A DNA stretch of 64,000 nt from Mycobacterium sp. PSTR-4-N (GCF_022348085.1 NZ_JAKRFN010000008.1:1-64000), one strand, 5' to 3'. Shown: positions 17,230 to 26,474, numbered from the stretch's first letter. The notes: a model not told the origin generated them from the sequence alone. Numbers and translations are program-made.

Positions 17230-17902
17230 GATCTGTCTCCTGCGTGGTGGTTCCTCCGCGTGCGAGGATCTCGAACTGCTGCTGCAGCTCGGTGATCACA
17301 CTGGCCGTCATCACCGCGGTGATCACCGGGCTGATCGTGTAGCTGTCCTCGTCGTCGCGACTGCGACGCAGGATCTCCAGGCCGGTGAGCCGGGCGATCG
17401 CCGCGTCGATGCGGCCGGCGAATGTGACTGCGTCGCGGTCGACGTCGTTGAGCACCCCGGAGAACAGACCGTGCATCTCCTCCCGCGAGATCAACACGCT
17501 CTGCCCGCCGGCGGCACGCATCATCTGGGCGAGGTGCAGGGCCAGGATCGAGTCGTAGGTGCCGAGTGGTTCACGGCGTAACAGCTTGATGCCCTTGGCG
17601 GATTCGTAGCGGGCCTGCTCGACAAACGCCACGTCTGTGCCGTCGACGATGCGCAGCAGCAGGTCGAGCTCCGACAGCCGGACCGAGAGCTGATTACGGT
17701 ACTCGAGCACCCACGCGTAGATGTCGGCGTCGGACTCTGCGCTGATGTAGCGCCGGGTGAGCAGGTGCTGCAACGCCCAGCAGGCGCGGTCGGGCAGCTC
17801 GGAGACGTCACCGTCGAACCGCGGTCGGCGCTGGTGAGGCGGCCGGGCGGTCTGGTCGACCTGCGGTAGCGACGAGAAGTCGATGTCGGCGTCGGTGCTC
17901 AC
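17222..17902 (-). CDS. jetB: DUF4194 protein, MksE/JetB subunit
   Basis: A 226-residue acidic protein of the MksE/JetB type, a winged-helix accessory that links the kleisin-like subunit to the SMC ATPase. Evidence is position between jetA- and jetC-like genes, size, and the [16 protein letters not shown] plus [16 protein letters not shown] blocks typical of DUF4194. It starts with GTG at 17902 in a GTGA overlap with the upstream stop, so the three subunits are translationally coupled. Confidence 0.82.
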   Translation of the reverse strand: MSTDADIDFSSLPQVDQTARPPHQRRPRFDGDVSELPDRACWALQHLLTRRYISAESDADIYAWVLEYRNQLSVRLSELDLLLRIVDGTDVAFVEQARYESAKGIKLLRREPLGTYDSILALHLAQMMRAAGGQSVLISREEMHGLFSGVLNDVDRDAVTFAGRIDAAIARLTGLEILRRSRDDEDSYTISPVITAVMTASVITELQQQFEILARGGTTTQETDLD

Positions 17903-19320
17903 GGGGCCACTCCCACGGTGATCGGTTCGGTGAAAGTCACGTCAGGAACGGCGATCTCGCGGTCTCGACCGTCCAGAGACCGGAACCGCACCGTGGTGGA
18001 CTCTTTCACGGCTTCGTGCGGTTGCTTGAGCGCCCAGGACCAGAGCACGATGACGTGACCGAGGTACGCGTTGTCGAGTTTGGCGACCGCGTCGGGCAGC
18101 GAGAGCGGCAGCGCGTCGTTGATCATCTCCGCCATCGCGGCCGCGTCGACCTGGGTCGTCAGCGCGGCGAAGCTGGCGAGGTCGACGTCGCCGTCGGCCG
18201 GTTTGGCCGGCTGCGGAGTGGACAGGTCGCCGATCTTGAAGCTGAGCGCGCCAACGGAGCTGATCGCGTGCCGGGCCAGCGGCAGCTCGAGATCGAGCCG
18301 GGAATCGGTGAGCGAGGTCTTGAGCAGCGTGCGCGCGGCGCCGATGGCCTCGTTCAGCTGACGGGCGATGCCGCGGCTCTGCTCCAGCGTGCCGAACGCG
18401 GTGAACCGCTTGACCCGCTGCGCGCACCGCTGCTGGATGCGTTCGACCTCGTCGATCTGCTGGCCGACCAGCTCGAAGAAGCCGGCCATCACCCGGCGCA
18501 GCGCCGGGTCGAGATGCGGCAGCGCCCCCGCGACTGCGGCGACGTCGGCCTCGAACTCGGCCCGCTGGTCGGGATCGTTGATCATGCGCAGGAACGCGCG
18601 GTGGCTGTCGCGGCCCTGCGAGTCCCACGCCGCCTGGTAGTCGGCGTACATCTGCCGCTGCCGGTCCCGGTAGGCGAGGTTGCTGTCGATCGGCTCGTCG
18701 AGCGCGGCGGTGGCCTGCTCGATCATCGTGCCGTACTGGCCGATGTCGGTGATCAGGCGTTCCATCTGCAGCGCGATCGCGCGGGCCTCGTCGTAGGCGT
18801 CGGTGACATCCGGTTCGGGCCGCTCCCCGGCCTCCAGTTCGTCGAGCTCGCGACGCAGCGCGTCGATCTCGGCCTCGATGCTCTTGCGGATGCGGGCGGG
18901 ATCATTGCCGACCTTGATCGCGACCTGCTTGAGCCGGCCGGCGATTCCGGTGATCGACCCGCCCGTGGCGATCGTGTCCTGCCGTCGCATCCCGCGCAGG
19001 AAGTCCAGCGCGCGCCGGGCGTCCTGGGTCAGATAGCAGACGTTCTGGTCGGTGCGTTCGTCGACGATGCGGTGCAGCCAGCCCTGGCTGGCCCACGACT
19101 TGACCAGGGCGAGGCCGGGCTGATCGTCGCCGAGGTCGGTCAGATCCCGCTCGAGGCGAACCACCAGATCGGTCTCGGCGACCACGCCGCCGCTCAGGTG
19201 CCGGTCCATCAACGTCGCGTAGAGGCTCAGGTTGGTGGCCGACAGCAGCCGCAGGGTCGGGGATGCCTGCAGCTCGCGGTTGCGCTCGAGCAGATCGGCC
19301 GCCGACAGCTGGTCGTCCAC
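17899..19320 (-). CDS. jetA: DUF3375 protein, MksF/JetA kleisin-like subunit
   Basis: A 473-residue protein, first gene of the jetABC operon. It starts with an N-terminal helical block (LLERNRELQASPTLRLLSAT), has a coiled-coil centre (AEIDALRRELDELEAGE, about 195-215) and the DUF3375 segment with repeated dimer-forming helices. I chose the GTG at 19320 because an AGGGAGGG Shine-Dalgarno precedes it and the protein then matches family length; the open frame continues far upstream but that part has shadow-type composition. MksF/JetA acts as the kleisin bridging the ATPase heads. Confidence 0.85.
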   Translation of the reverse strand: MDDQLSAADLLERNRELQASPTLRLLSATNLSLYATLMDRHLSGGVVAETDLVVRLERDLTDLGDDQPGLALVKSWASQGWLHRIVDERTDQNVCYLTQDARRALDFLRGMRRQDTIATGGSITGIAGRLKQVAIKVGNDPARIRKSIEAEIDALRRELDELEAGERPEPDVTDAYDEARAIALQMERLITDIGQYGTMIEQATAALDEPIDSNLAYRDRQRQMYADYQAAWDSQGRDSHRAFLRMINDPDQRAEFEADVAAVAGALPHLDPALRRVMAGFFELVGQQIDEVERIQQRCAQRVKRFTAFGTLEQSRGIARQLNEAIGAARTLLKTSLTDSRLDLELPLARHAISSVGALSFKIGDLSTPQPAKPADGDVDLASFAALTTQVDAAAMAEMINDALPLSLPDAVAKLDNAYLGHVIVLWSWALKQPHEAVKESTTVRFRSLDGRDREIAVPDVTFTEPITVGVAP

Positions 19321-19480
19321 GCACCCTCCCTCTCCGTCTCGCTCCGGCGTCTGGCCGGAGGCCCCAACATAGGCCACGGCGCGGACACCGCCGCCGTCCG
19401 CGGGGGAGTGTCGCGAGGTTTCCGGCGCGTCGTGTGACGGGTGTGACCAGCGGGATTGTCGGGTCAGGTGGGGGTGTCTT

Positions 19481-19505
19481 CCAGGCCTTCGACAGGCCGG
19501 CCTGG
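19481..19505. repeat. Inverted repeat upstream of the DUF1345 gene
   Basis: CCAGGCC at 19481-19487 is mirrored by GGCCTGG at 19499-19505 with 11 bases between, ending 13 nt before the ATG at 19519. It could be an operator or a short mRNA hairpin. No gene is supported in the rest of 19321-19518. Confidence 0.45.
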
Positions 19506-19518
19506 TTGACTGCTTGAG

Positions 19519-20151
19519 ATGACCTCGGCGCGGTGGCACACCCCCGCGATCCGGCTGCTGGGCGCGGCGATCCTCGGCCTGGTGGCCGGTGCGATCGCGT
19601 CCGTCGAATTCGGGCGGTTCGCCATTCTGATCGGCTGGGACGTCCTCGCGCTGACCTACCTGGTGTGGACGTGGTGGGTGCTGTGGCCGTTCGATGCCGA
19701 GCAGACCGCCTCGCATGCCGACATCGAGGAGCCGGGCCGGCGCACCGTGTTCGTGTTGGTCCTCGTCGGCGCGCTCGCCAGCCTGGTCGGCGTCGGGTTG
19801 CTGCTGGCGAATGCGCGGCCCGAACGTCTCGGCGCGGTGGCGCCCTTCGTGGCGGTGGGCAGCGTGGTGGTCTCGTGGTTCGCCGTGCACACGCTGTTCG
19901 CGCTGACCTACGCGAAGGTCTACTTCCGGGAAAAGCCGGTCGGCGGAATCGATTTCAACACTTCTGAGCCGCCTCGTTACAGCGATTTCGCGTATGTCGC
20001 CTACGCCGTCGGCATGAGCTTCGCGATCTCGGACACCAACCTGACGTCGTCGCGGATGCGCGCCACGGCACTCAAACACGGTCTGCTGTCGTACCTTTTC
20101 GGCTCGGTGATCGTCGCCTCCGTGGTGAACTTGATCGCCGGCGGGCTGTAG
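19519..20151 (+). CDS. DUF1345 family membrane protein
   Basis: A 210-residue protein with about five membrane helices. The second half carries the family pattern: [38 protein letters not shown] and a final [13 protein letters not shown] helix. The biochemical role of DUF1345 proteins is unknown to me. It is convergent with the reductase gene at 20153 (1-nt gap) and divergent from jetABC. Confidence 0.88.
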   Translation: MTSARWHTPAIRLLGAAILGLVAGAIASVEFGRFAILIGWDVLALTYLVWTWWVLWPFDAEQTASHADIEEPGRRTVFVLVLVGALASLVGVGLLLANARPERLGAVAPFVAVGSVVVSWFAVHTLFALTYAKVYFREKPVGGIDFNTSEPPRYSDFAYVAYAVGMSFAISDTNLTSSRMRATALKHGLLSYLFGSVIVASVVNLIAGGL

Positions 20152-20152
20152 G

Positions 20153-21064
20153 TCAGACCAACCCGAGGTCTTTTAGCGACGCCACGGTGTCGCGGATCGT
20201 CTCGTCGAGCGGGCGCGGCTGCCAGCCGAGGATCTGTTTGGCCTTGGCGTTGCTGATCTGCGGCCGGGTGCCCTGGACATCGTCGTCGGCGTCGACACCG
20301 ATGAGGCGAGCCAAATCCGCGAACGTCACCGGCGGCTCGTCGGCGACCACCAGGAAACGTTCGCCCGCGGCATCTTTCGTGGTCATCGCGCGCACGTGCG
20401 CGTCGGCGACATCGCGGACGTCGACCACCCCGAAGTACTGGCCGGCCGGTAGCGGATCACCGGCGAGCATCGAGCGGACGATCTGCACCGAGGTCGACAG
20501 GTGCGGACCGAGTGTCGGGCCGAAGATTCCGGTAGGCACGATCGTCGTCAACTCCAGCGCACCACCCTCGCGGGCCAGGAAGTCCCACGCTGCCCGCTCC
20601 GCAATGGCCTTCGACCGGATGTAGGCGGTGTTCTCATCGGCCGGATCCGTCCAGTCCTGCTCGGTCCAGCGCTGATCGGTGCTGGGCGAGTACCCCACCG
20701 CGGCGAACGACGACGTCATCACGACGCGCCGGCACCCCGCGTCGCGGGCATGGCGCAGCACACGCAGCGCGCCGTCGCGCGCTGGCACGATGACCTCATC
20801 GTCGGTCCGCGGATTCTCCGCCGGGAACGGCGACGCGACGTGCATGACGACGTCGGTGTTCGCCACCGCGTCGGCCCAGCCGTCGTCGGACGCCAGGTCG
20901 GCGTAGGCGACCTCGACGGCTGCTGCTGCCGTCTGGCGCACATCGTCGGCGCGTTGCGGGGAGCGGACCGCCGCTCTGACCCGGTAGCCCTGTGCGACAA
21001 GCTGATTGACCAGATGGCTGCCGACGTAGCCGGCAGCTCCGGTCACCAGAACCAGTTCGCTCAC
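20153..21064 (-). CDS. Extended SDR (dihydroflavonol-reductase-like) NAD(P)-dependent reductase
   Basis: A 303-residue Rossmann protein beginning LVLVTGAAGYVGSHL (TG-xxG-xG nucleotide motif). It has the VVMTSSFAAVG strand, a Tyr-x3-Lys pair in YIRSKAIAE and a PTGIFGPTLG segment, typical of dihydroflavonol-4-reductase/cinnamoyl-CoA-reductase-like enzymes. Likely reduces an aldehyde or ketone; substrate unknown. The GTG at 21064 overlaps the stop of the upstream reductase gene (GTGA), so the two form an operon. Confidence 0.85.
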   Translation of the reverse strand: MSELVLVTGAAGYVGSHLVNQLVAQGYRVRAAVRSPQRADDVRQTAAAAVEVAYADLASDDGWADAVANTDVVMHVASPFPAENPRTDDEVIVPARDGALRVLRHARDAGCRRVVMTSSFAAVGYSPSTDQRWTEQDWTDPADENTAYIRSKAIAERAAWDFLAREGGALELTTIVPTGIFGPTLGPHLSTSVQIVRSMLAGDPLPAGQYFGVVDVRDVADAHVRAMTTKDAAGERFLVVADEPPVTFADLARLIGVDADDDVQGTRPQISNAKAKQILGWQPRPLDETIRDTVASLKDLGLV

Positions 21065-21804
21065 CGAGTGGCCAGCCAGTCACCGAACCGTTGTGTGCCC
21101 TGGCGGGCGCCGGGGCCGGTGACCAGGGTGTCGGCGTCGACGCGGGCGCCGAAGTACGTGGCCTGCGGGTCGTCGACGACGGTGTTGTTCTTCCCCTGGT
21201 GCGCGAGCACCGCGCGCGCCAGCTCGGCGAACGTCATCTTCTCCGGACCACCCACGTCGACGATGCCCTCGGCCGGCGCGCCCTGGGCAGCATCGGCGAC
21301 CGCCGCCGCCACGTCCGCCGACGCGATGGGCTGGATGCGGGCCACCGGTGCGTGGTACTCGTCGCCGACCGCCAGCGACCCGACGATGGCCTCGGCGAAC
21401 TCGTGGAACTGCGTCGCGCGCACGATCGTGAACGGTACGCCGGATTCGGCGACCGTGCGTTCCTGGATGACCTTGGCCCGCATGTAGCCGCTGTCGGTGA
21501 TGCGGTCCGCGCCGACGATCGACAGGACGACATAGTGCCCGACGCCGGCGCCCGCGGCGGCCTTGACGAGATTCGCCGAGGCCGTGGTGAAGAAGTCGAG
21601 CGCCGGATCATCCTCGAGCTGAGGCGAATTCGTCACATCGACCAGTACCGCTGCCCCGGCGACCGCGCCGTCGAGCCCCTCGCCGGTCAGGACGTTCACC
21701 CCGGTGCGTAGGGAGGCCGCGACAACGTCGTGCCCGGCCGAGGTCAGAATCTGGACCACCTGGGCGCCGATCATTCCCGTTGCGCCGATCACTGAGATCT
21801 TCAT
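21061..21804 (-). CDS. NmrA-like NAD(P)-binding protein
   Basis: A 247-residue Rossmann-fold protein starting MKISVIGATGMIGAQVVQIL (GxTGxxG pocket), with VLVDVTNSPQ, HYVVLSIVGADR, SGYMRAKVIQE and FTIVRATQFHEF, the hallmarks of atypical SDR/NmrA proteins such as quinone-reductase-like YtfG or redox sensors. I chose the ATG at 21804 because the fold begins there; longer ORF extensions overlap the divergent hydrolase. It is the first gene of a two-gene operon with the SDR at 20153. Confidence 0.85.
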   Translation of the reverse strand: MKISVIGATGMIGAQVVQILTSAGHDVVAASLRTGVNVLTGEGLDGAVAGAAVLVDVTNSPQLEDDPALDFFTTASANLVKAAAGAGVGHYVVLSIVGADRITDSGYMRAKVIQERTVAESGVPFTIVRATQFHEFAEAIVGSLAVGDEYHAPVARIQPIASADVAAAVADAAQGAPAEGIVDVGGPEKMTFAELARAVLAHQGKNNTVVDDPQATYFGARVDADTLVTGPGARQGTQRFGDWLATR

Positions 21805-21853
21805 GTCGTCACTCTGACATCGAGGGGGAGGACCACGGCCCCCGGAAAGTCCG

Positions 21854-21870
21854 TAGTCTTGAGCGCCATG
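21854..21870 (+). promoter_or_regulatory. Candidate -10 element of a near-leaderless hydrolase transcript
   Basis: TAGTCT at 21854-21859 lies eight bases before the ATG at 21868, leaving no room for a Shine-Dalgarno. Transcription would start at or within about two bases of the ATG. Confidence 0.4.
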
Positions 21871-22614
21871 ACGGCGGTGTTCGTACACGGCAATCCCGAG
21901 ACCTCCGCGATCTGGGGTCCGCTGCTCGCGGTCCTGGGCCGCGACGACGTGGTGCTTCTCTCGCCGCCGGGCTTCGGGGCGCCGCTTCCCGACGGGTTCG
22001 GCGCGACATTCGTGGAGTACCGAGACTGGCTGGAATCCGAGCTGTCGTCGATCGACGGGCCGATCGACGTCGTCGGCCACGACTGGGGCGGCGGGCACGT
22101 CGTCAACCTGGTGATGCACCGGCCCGAGCTGGTGCGCAGCTGGGTCAGCGACGTCGTCGGATTGTTCGACCCCGAATACGTGTGGCACGACATGGCGCAG
22201 GTGTGGCAGACACCGGGGGCGGGCGAGGAATCGCTCGACGCGATGCTCGGCGGTGACCTGAGCGCGCGCACAGACCTGATGATGTCCCTGGGAATTCCGG
22301 CCGACATCGCCGCGCAGATCGCCGAACACCAGAACGCCGACATGGGCCGGGCGATCCTGGCGCTCTACCGGTCAGCCGCGCAGCCCGCGATGGCCGAGGC
22401 GGGCCGAGAGTTGGCGCGCGCCGCGGCGCGTCCCGGTCTGTCTCTGCTGGCGACCGACGACGCGTTCATCGGCGCGCACGACAACCGGCGCCGGGCCGCC
22501 GAGCGGGCCGGTGCGCGCACGGAAGTGCTGGAGGGGCTGGGGCACTGGTGGATGGTGCAGGACCCGCACCGCGGCGCGCAGGCGCTGAACGACTTCTGGG
22601 CGACGCTGGACTGA
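21868..22614 (+). CDS. Alpha/beta hydrolase with Asp nucleophile (epoxide hydrolase/dehalogenase-like)
   Basis: A 248-residue cytosolic hydrolase. It has an HGNPET oxyanion segment near the N-terminus, a nucleophile elbow VVGHDWGGGHV with Asp where serine hydrolases have Ser (as in epoxide hydrolases and haloalkane dehalogenases), and a C-terminal GLGHWWMVQDP carrying the catalytic His. Substrate unknown. ATG 21868 was preferred to TTG 21859 because the latter lies within the putative -10. It diverges from the NmrA-like gene by 63 nt. Confidence 0.85.
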   Translation: MTAVFVHGNPETSAIWGPLLAVLGRDDVVLLSPPGFGAPLPDGFGATFVEYRDWLESELSSIDGPIDVVGHDWGGGHVVNLVMHRPELVRSWVSDVVGLFDPEYVWHDMAQVWQTPGAGEESLDAMLGGDLSARTDLMMSLGIPADIAAQIAEHQNADMGRAILALYRSAAQPAMAEAGRELARAAARPGLSLLATDDAFIGAHDNRRRAAERAGARTEVLEGLGHWWMVQDPHRGAQALNDFWATLD

Positions 22615-22615
22615 T

Positions 22616-23506
22616 TCAGGCCCGGGTGAGTCTGTCGATGACACTCTGCGCGTCCTCGATCGTGGTGATGTCGCCGACGCCTTGGCCGGCGTTGATGGGC
22701 GCGACGCGGTAGTCATCGTCGGCTACGGCTGCTCGTACGGCGTCTCTGGCGCGGTCGTCGATCTCGCTCTTGTGCCCGTCGTAGCGATCTGTGAAGCTGT
22801 TGCGCAGCACGCGTTCTGGCGTGTCTTGTGGCCAGCCGTAGCCGAAAGCCACGTCGAACGCGCGGGTGACGATCGTGTCGGTGGCCTGGGCCGCGATCAG
22901 CTGAGCACGCGCCGCGTCGGTGAGTAGCGACTCCCGGCACACCGCGAAGGCAGTGCCGATCCAGGCACCCGCGGCGCCGGCGGCCAGCACTGCCGACAGC
23001 GCGTGGGCGGACGCGATTCCGCCTGCGGCCAGCACCGGCGTCGTTGTGTGGTCGAGGATTTGAGCGAGTAGATCGTCGAGCCCCATGCGGGGCTGGCCGT
23101 GGCCACCGCCTTCGGCGCCGCGGGCGACCAGCACGTCGACGCCGGCGTCTGCCGCTCGTCGGGCCTGCTCGAGATCGGCGACCTGGGTGGCCGTCAGCGC
23201 GTCCGCGTCGTGGGCGTCGTCGACCCAGGAGAACTCGTCACCGAAGCTGACCGACAGCAGCGCGGGGCCGGCATCGAGGGCGGTGCGGAGCAGGCGGGGC
23301 TCGTCGCGCACCCGCCAGCCGATCAGGCCGATGCCGAACGCGACGCCGTGGACGTGCGGCAGCTCGTCGCGAAGGGTGGATGTGGTTGCGCTGCTACCCA
23401 TTCCGATCATGCCCAGGCCGCCGGCCCGCGAGACGGCCGCGGCCAGCTTGCCGCCGGCGACTCCGCCCATCGGCGCGTTGAGAATCGGGACCGCGAGATC
23501 GAGCAT
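22616..23506 (-). CDS. Nitronate monooxygenase (2-nitropropane dioxygenase family)
   Basis: A 296-residue FMN TIM-barrel protein. Features: PILNAPMGGVAGGKLAAAVS at the N-terminus, GLGMIGMG, ARGAEGGGHG (FMN phosphate and active-site region), TTPVLAAGGIAS and an AGAWIGTAFAV strand. Such enzymes detoxify alkyl nitronates such as propionate-3-nitronate; some family members have other oxidase roles. It converges on the hydrolase with a 1-nt gap. Confidence 0.88.
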   Translation of the reverse strand: MLDLAVPILNAPMGGVAGGKLAAAVSRAGGLGMIGMGSSATTSTLRDELPHVHGVAFGIGLIGWRVRDEPRLLRTALDAGPALLSVSFGDEFSWVDDAHDADALTATQVADLEQARRAADAGVDVLVARGAEGGGHGQPRMGLDDLLAQILDHTTTPVLAAGGIASAHALSAVLAAGAAGAWIGTAFAVCRESLLTDAARAQLIAAQATDTIVTRAFDVAFGYGWPQDTPERVLRNSFTDRYDGHKSEIDDRARDAVRAAVADDDYRVAPINAGQGVGDITTIEDAQSVIDRLTRA

Positions 23507-23544
23507 GGCGTGATCCTAGGCAGAAGTGCTGCGCTCGTTGTGCG

Positions 23545-23604
23545 GCGAGCGCGCGCTGCGGTACGCGACACGCCGGTTGGGGGTGTGCAGACGCGCGCGC
23601 TCGC
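23545..23604. repeat. Palindromic intergenic repeat, copy 1
   Basis: Arms GCGAGCGCGCG (23545-23555) and CGCGCGCTCGC (23594-23604) are perfect inverse complements with a loop containing CGCGACACGCC. The same arm-core-arm plan recurs at 27196-27257 and, in the opposite orientation, at three further sites in this window. Confidence 0.65.
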
Positions 23605-23610
23605 GGAGAA

Positions 23611-25068
23611 TCAGATGGCGTAGTCGCGGGGTTCGTGCTGGATCGAAATCCAGTGATCGCTGGTGAATTCGTCGACCGCCCACTGGCCGCCGAACCGCCC
23701 GATGCCCGAACCCTTGACCCCACCGAACGCGGTGTTGGCGTCGTCGTTGACGGGGGAGTCGTTGACGTGGGTCATGCCCGCCTGGATGCGACGGGCGAAG
23801 CGTTCCGCCCGTCCGACATCGCGACTGAACACCGCCGACGACAGCCCGTACTCGGTGTCGTTGGCGATGCGCAGCGCGTCCTCCTCGTCGTCGGCGCGGA
23901 TCACCGTGATGACCGGACCGAACACCTCCTCGCGCGCGGTGGCGACGTCGTTGCCGGCCGAGAGCACGTGCGGCGGAAGGCACAGCCCCGTCGGCCCGAA
24001 CGGATCGCCTCCCGTCAGCAGCTGCGCACCCTCGTCCTGAGCACGCTTGAGCTTGTCCTGAATGCCTTCCAGCTGAGACGAATTGATCACCGGACCCAGC
24101 TGGGTGTCCGGATCGGACGGATCGCCGACGGTGAGTGCTGTGACCCGGCTGACGAATCGCTCGACGAACTCGTCGTGCACGGAGGCGTCGACGATGATCC
24201 GGTTGGCGATCATGCAGATCTGGCCCTGATGGAAGAACGACCCGAACACCGCGGCGTTGACCGCGAGCTCGAGATCGGCGTCATCGAGGACGACCAGCGG
24301 ACCGTTGCCGCCCAACTCGAGGGCGAGCTTCTTCAGGCCGGCCTTCTGCGCGATGCCCTTGCCCACCGGCGTCGAACCGGTGAACGACACCACGCGCGGC
24401 GCGGAATGTTCGACGATCGCGTCGCCGATGTCGGAGCCCGACCCGACGACCACCGACAGCAAGCCCGCCGGTAGGCCCGCCTCCTCGAAGATCCTGGCCA
24501 GCAGCAGCCCACCCGTCACCGGAGTGTCACCGGCGGGCTTGAGCACCACGGCATTTCCGGTGGCCAGCGCCGGCGCGACCGACCGATTGGACAGCTGCAT
24601 CGGGAAGTTCCACGGCGAGATCACCGCGACCACGCCGACGGGCTCGCGGTAGACGCGGCTCTCCTTGCCCGGAATGTCCGACGGCATGATGCGGCCCTGC
24701 ATGTGGTGCGGCATGGACGCGGCCTCCCACATCACCGAGCGCACGAGGTTCCACTCCAGTTCAGCCTTGGCCAGGGTGCCGCCGGTCTCTCGGACCAGCC
24801 ACGCGGTGATCTCGTCCTTGCGATCGGTCATCACGTCGGCCGCGCGGCGCATCACCCCGGCGCGTTCCAGTGGCGGCGCCGCCGCCCAATCCGGCTGCGC
24901 CGCAACGGCTGCGTCGTACGCCTCGTTCAAGTCGTTTTCATCGGCCTGCTCGAGCTCGGTGAGCGTGTCGCCGCGGTAGGGATCGGTGTTGGCGCGGGTC
25001 TTGCCGGTCGAGCCCGCCCGCCACGTCGTGCCGATCGGCATGCTGTCGAAAGGCGGATAGGTACTCAT
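23611..25068 (-). CDS. NAD(P)-dependent aldehyde dehydrogenase
   Basis: A 485-residue ALDH-superfamily enzyme oxidising an aldehyde to the acid. It has the PWNFP motif, TGSTPVGK coenzyme motif, catalytic Glu in LALELGGNGP, catalytic Cys285 in GQICM, and EVFGPV. Closest pattern is the benzaldehyde/vanillin dehydrogenase-type group, though substrate is not certain. The ATG at 25068 forms a TGATG overlap with the stop of the upstream MDR gene, so both are one operon. Confidence 0.9.
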   Translation of the reverse strand: MSTYPPFDSMPIGTTWRAGSTGKTRANTDPYRGDTLTELEQADENDLNEAYDAAVAAQPDWAAAPPLERAGVMRRAADVMTDRKDEITAWLVRETGGTLAKAELEWNLVRSVMWEAASMPHHMQGRIMPSDIPGKESRVYREPVGVVAVISPWNFPMQLSNRSVAPALATGNAVVLKPAGDTPVTGGLLLARIFEEAGLPAGLLSVVVGSGSDIGDAIVEHSAPRVVSFTGSTPVGKGIAQKAGLKKLALELGGNGPLVVLDDADLELAVNAAVFGSFFHQGQICMIANRIIVDASVHDEFVERFVSRVTALTVGDPSDPDTQLGPVINSSQLEGIQDKLKRAQDEGAQLLTGGDPFGPTGLCLPPHVLSAGNDVATAREEVFGPVITVIRADDEEDALRIANDTEYGLSSAVFSRDVGRAERFARRIQAGMTHVNDSPVNDDANTAFGGVKGSGIGRFGGQWAVDEFTSDHWISIQHEPRDYAI

Positions 25069-25982
25069 CAGGTGGCTACTCCGATCTTGACGTGGGGCCC
25101 TTCGGACTGTGCTTGCCACGCTTTCTCCGCCTCGTCGAGCGAATAGCGTGTGGTCTCGATCTGCAGACGACCTTCGGCCGCCAGCGTCGTGAGTTCGTCG
25201 TAGGCCTGGCGGAGGACTCGCGACGGCAGGAAATCGTTCAGATGACCGATGTGGGTGCGTCCCATCAGTTTCGAAAACGGTATGGCGGGAGCACTTCCCG
25301 CTCCCTGGCCGACCGTGATGAGTGTGGCGCCGGGCGCGGTGGCCTCCAGCGCCGCCACGAAGGGGTCGCCGTACACGAGATCGATCACGACGTCGAACCC
25401 GTCACCCGCCTCGTCACGCAGTGCAGCGGAGTCGTCGTCGCCACCGAGGGTGACGACAGCGTCGGCACCCAGGTCGGCGACCTTCGCCAACGCGTCCGTA
25501 TTGCGTCCCGCGCCCACCACATGACCGGCGCCGAGAATCTTCGCGGCTTGCACGGCGATCGTGCCGACGACTCCGGTGGCGCCTAATACGAGAACCGACT
25601 GCCCTGCCGAGACGTCGGCATGTCGGGTCAAGGGCAGCCACGCGGCCAGGCCCGCGACACCGAGCGCGACCGCGACATCGTCGGTGACACCGTCGGGCAC
25701 GGGATAGGTCTTCTCCGGGTCCACCCGGGTGCGCTCCGCCCACGACCCGTAGGGCGCCGGGGGCGAATCGAAGTACACCCGTGCCCCGTCGGCTGTGACG
25801 CCGACGCCCTCCTTGCCGACGACCTTGGGGGTTTCCGGTGTGCCCATCCGTCCCGACGCCAGAGCCAAGTCCACCGGGTTGCATCCCGCGAGCGTGACGC
25901 TGACGACATCGCCGCCCGTCGGGTCGGGGAACTCGGTGACCCTCGGGGATTCTCCGACCGCTTCCAGTACTGCTGCGCGCAT
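25068..25982 (-). CDS. Zinc-independent MDR alcohol dehydrogenase / quinone oxidoreductase
   Basis: A 304-residue medium-chain dehydrogenase/reductase without the structural or catalytic zinc ligands, as in NADPH:quinone reductases. The catalytic domain is N-terminal, the Rossmann domain follows with VLVLGATGVVGTIAVQAAK (about 135-153), and a C-terminal EAEKAWQ helix matches the family. It is the first gene of an operon with the aldehyde dehydrogenase, suggesting sequential handling of a reactive carbonyl or quinone compound. Confidence 0.87.
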   Translation of the reverse strand: MRAAVLEAVGESPRVTEFPDPTGGDVVSVTLAGCNPVDLALASGRMGTPETPKVVGKEGVGVTADGARVYFDSPPAPYGSWAERTRVDPEKTYPVPDGVTDDVAVALGVAGLAAWLPLTRHADVSAGQSVLVLGATGVVGTIAVQAAKILGAGHVVGAGRNTDALAKVADLGADAVVTLGGDDDSAALRDEAGDGFDVVIDLVYGDPFVAALEATAPGATLITVGQGAGSAPAIPFSKLMGRTHIGHLNDFLPSRVLRQAYDELTTLAAEGRLQIETTRYSLDEAEKAWQAQSEGPHVKIGVAT

Positions 25983-26043
25983 GGTCCTCCTTCAGCCTCC
26001 CGGCGCGGCTACCCGTGGGGGATCGAGTGAAACGCGCGCCGAC

Positions 26044-26072
26044 TTGACGCCAAATTGCATGGGCACTATAAA
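26044..26072 (+). promoter_or_regulatory. Strong SigA-type promoter
   Basis: TTGACG (26044-26049), a 17-nt spacer and TATAAA (26067-26072) make a near-consensus housekeeping promoter. The predicted start is near 26079, about 18 nt ahead of the ATG at 26097. It drives the NTF2-like gene and probably the reductase gene after it. Confidence 0.7.
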
Positions 26073-26096
26073 ACTCGTGACGAGCGAGGAGATCTG

Positions 26097-26474
26097 ATGA
26101 GCGACGACATCGTTCGGTTGATGGAAGAGAACCTGCTCGCAGTGTTCAACGAGCGCGATTCCGACGCCCGGTTGTCGGTGGTGCGACGCAACTACGGTGC
26201 CGACGTCAGGTGGTCCGATGCCGAGGAGACGGTGGTCGGACAGGACCGGTTGCACGCGAAGGCGCAGGCGCTGCTCGACGGGCCGCTGGCCGGACTGTCG
26301 TTCACCCAGGCCGGGCCGGTGCACCAGGTGGCGAACATGGGCTACCTCGACTTCGTGGTCTACGCGCCCGGCAGTGACGACGTGCTGATCGCGGGGTTCG
26401 ACGTCGCCCTAATCGAAGACGGAGTGATCGCGCAGCTGTTCACGGTGGTGACGCAGGAGCCGGCCACACCGTGA
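26097..26474 (+). CDS. NTF2/SnoaL-like domain protein
   Basis: A 125-residue single-domain protein with the cone-shaped NTF2-like pattern: N-terminal helix LMEENLLAVFNERD, NYGADVRWSD strand, GQDRLHAKAQALL helix, then strands ending FDVALIEDGVIAQLFTVV. Members can be enzymes, ligand carriers or accessory domains, so function is open. The ATG at 26097 was chosen for the GAGGAG Shine-Dalgarno just upstream. Confidence 0.75.
   Translation: MSDDIVRLMEENLLAVFNERDSDARLSVVRRNYGADVRWSDAEETVVGQDRLHAKAQALLDGPLAGLSFTQAGPVHQVANMGYLDFVVYAPGSDDVLIAGFDVALIEDGVIAQLFTVVTQEPATP

Noticed and set aside
19321..20079. N-terminal extension of jetA by about 250 codons
   Set aside because: The extension is His/Arg/Pro-rich shadow sequence antisense to the DUF1345 gene, and a GTG with a strong Shine-Dalgarno exists at 19320.
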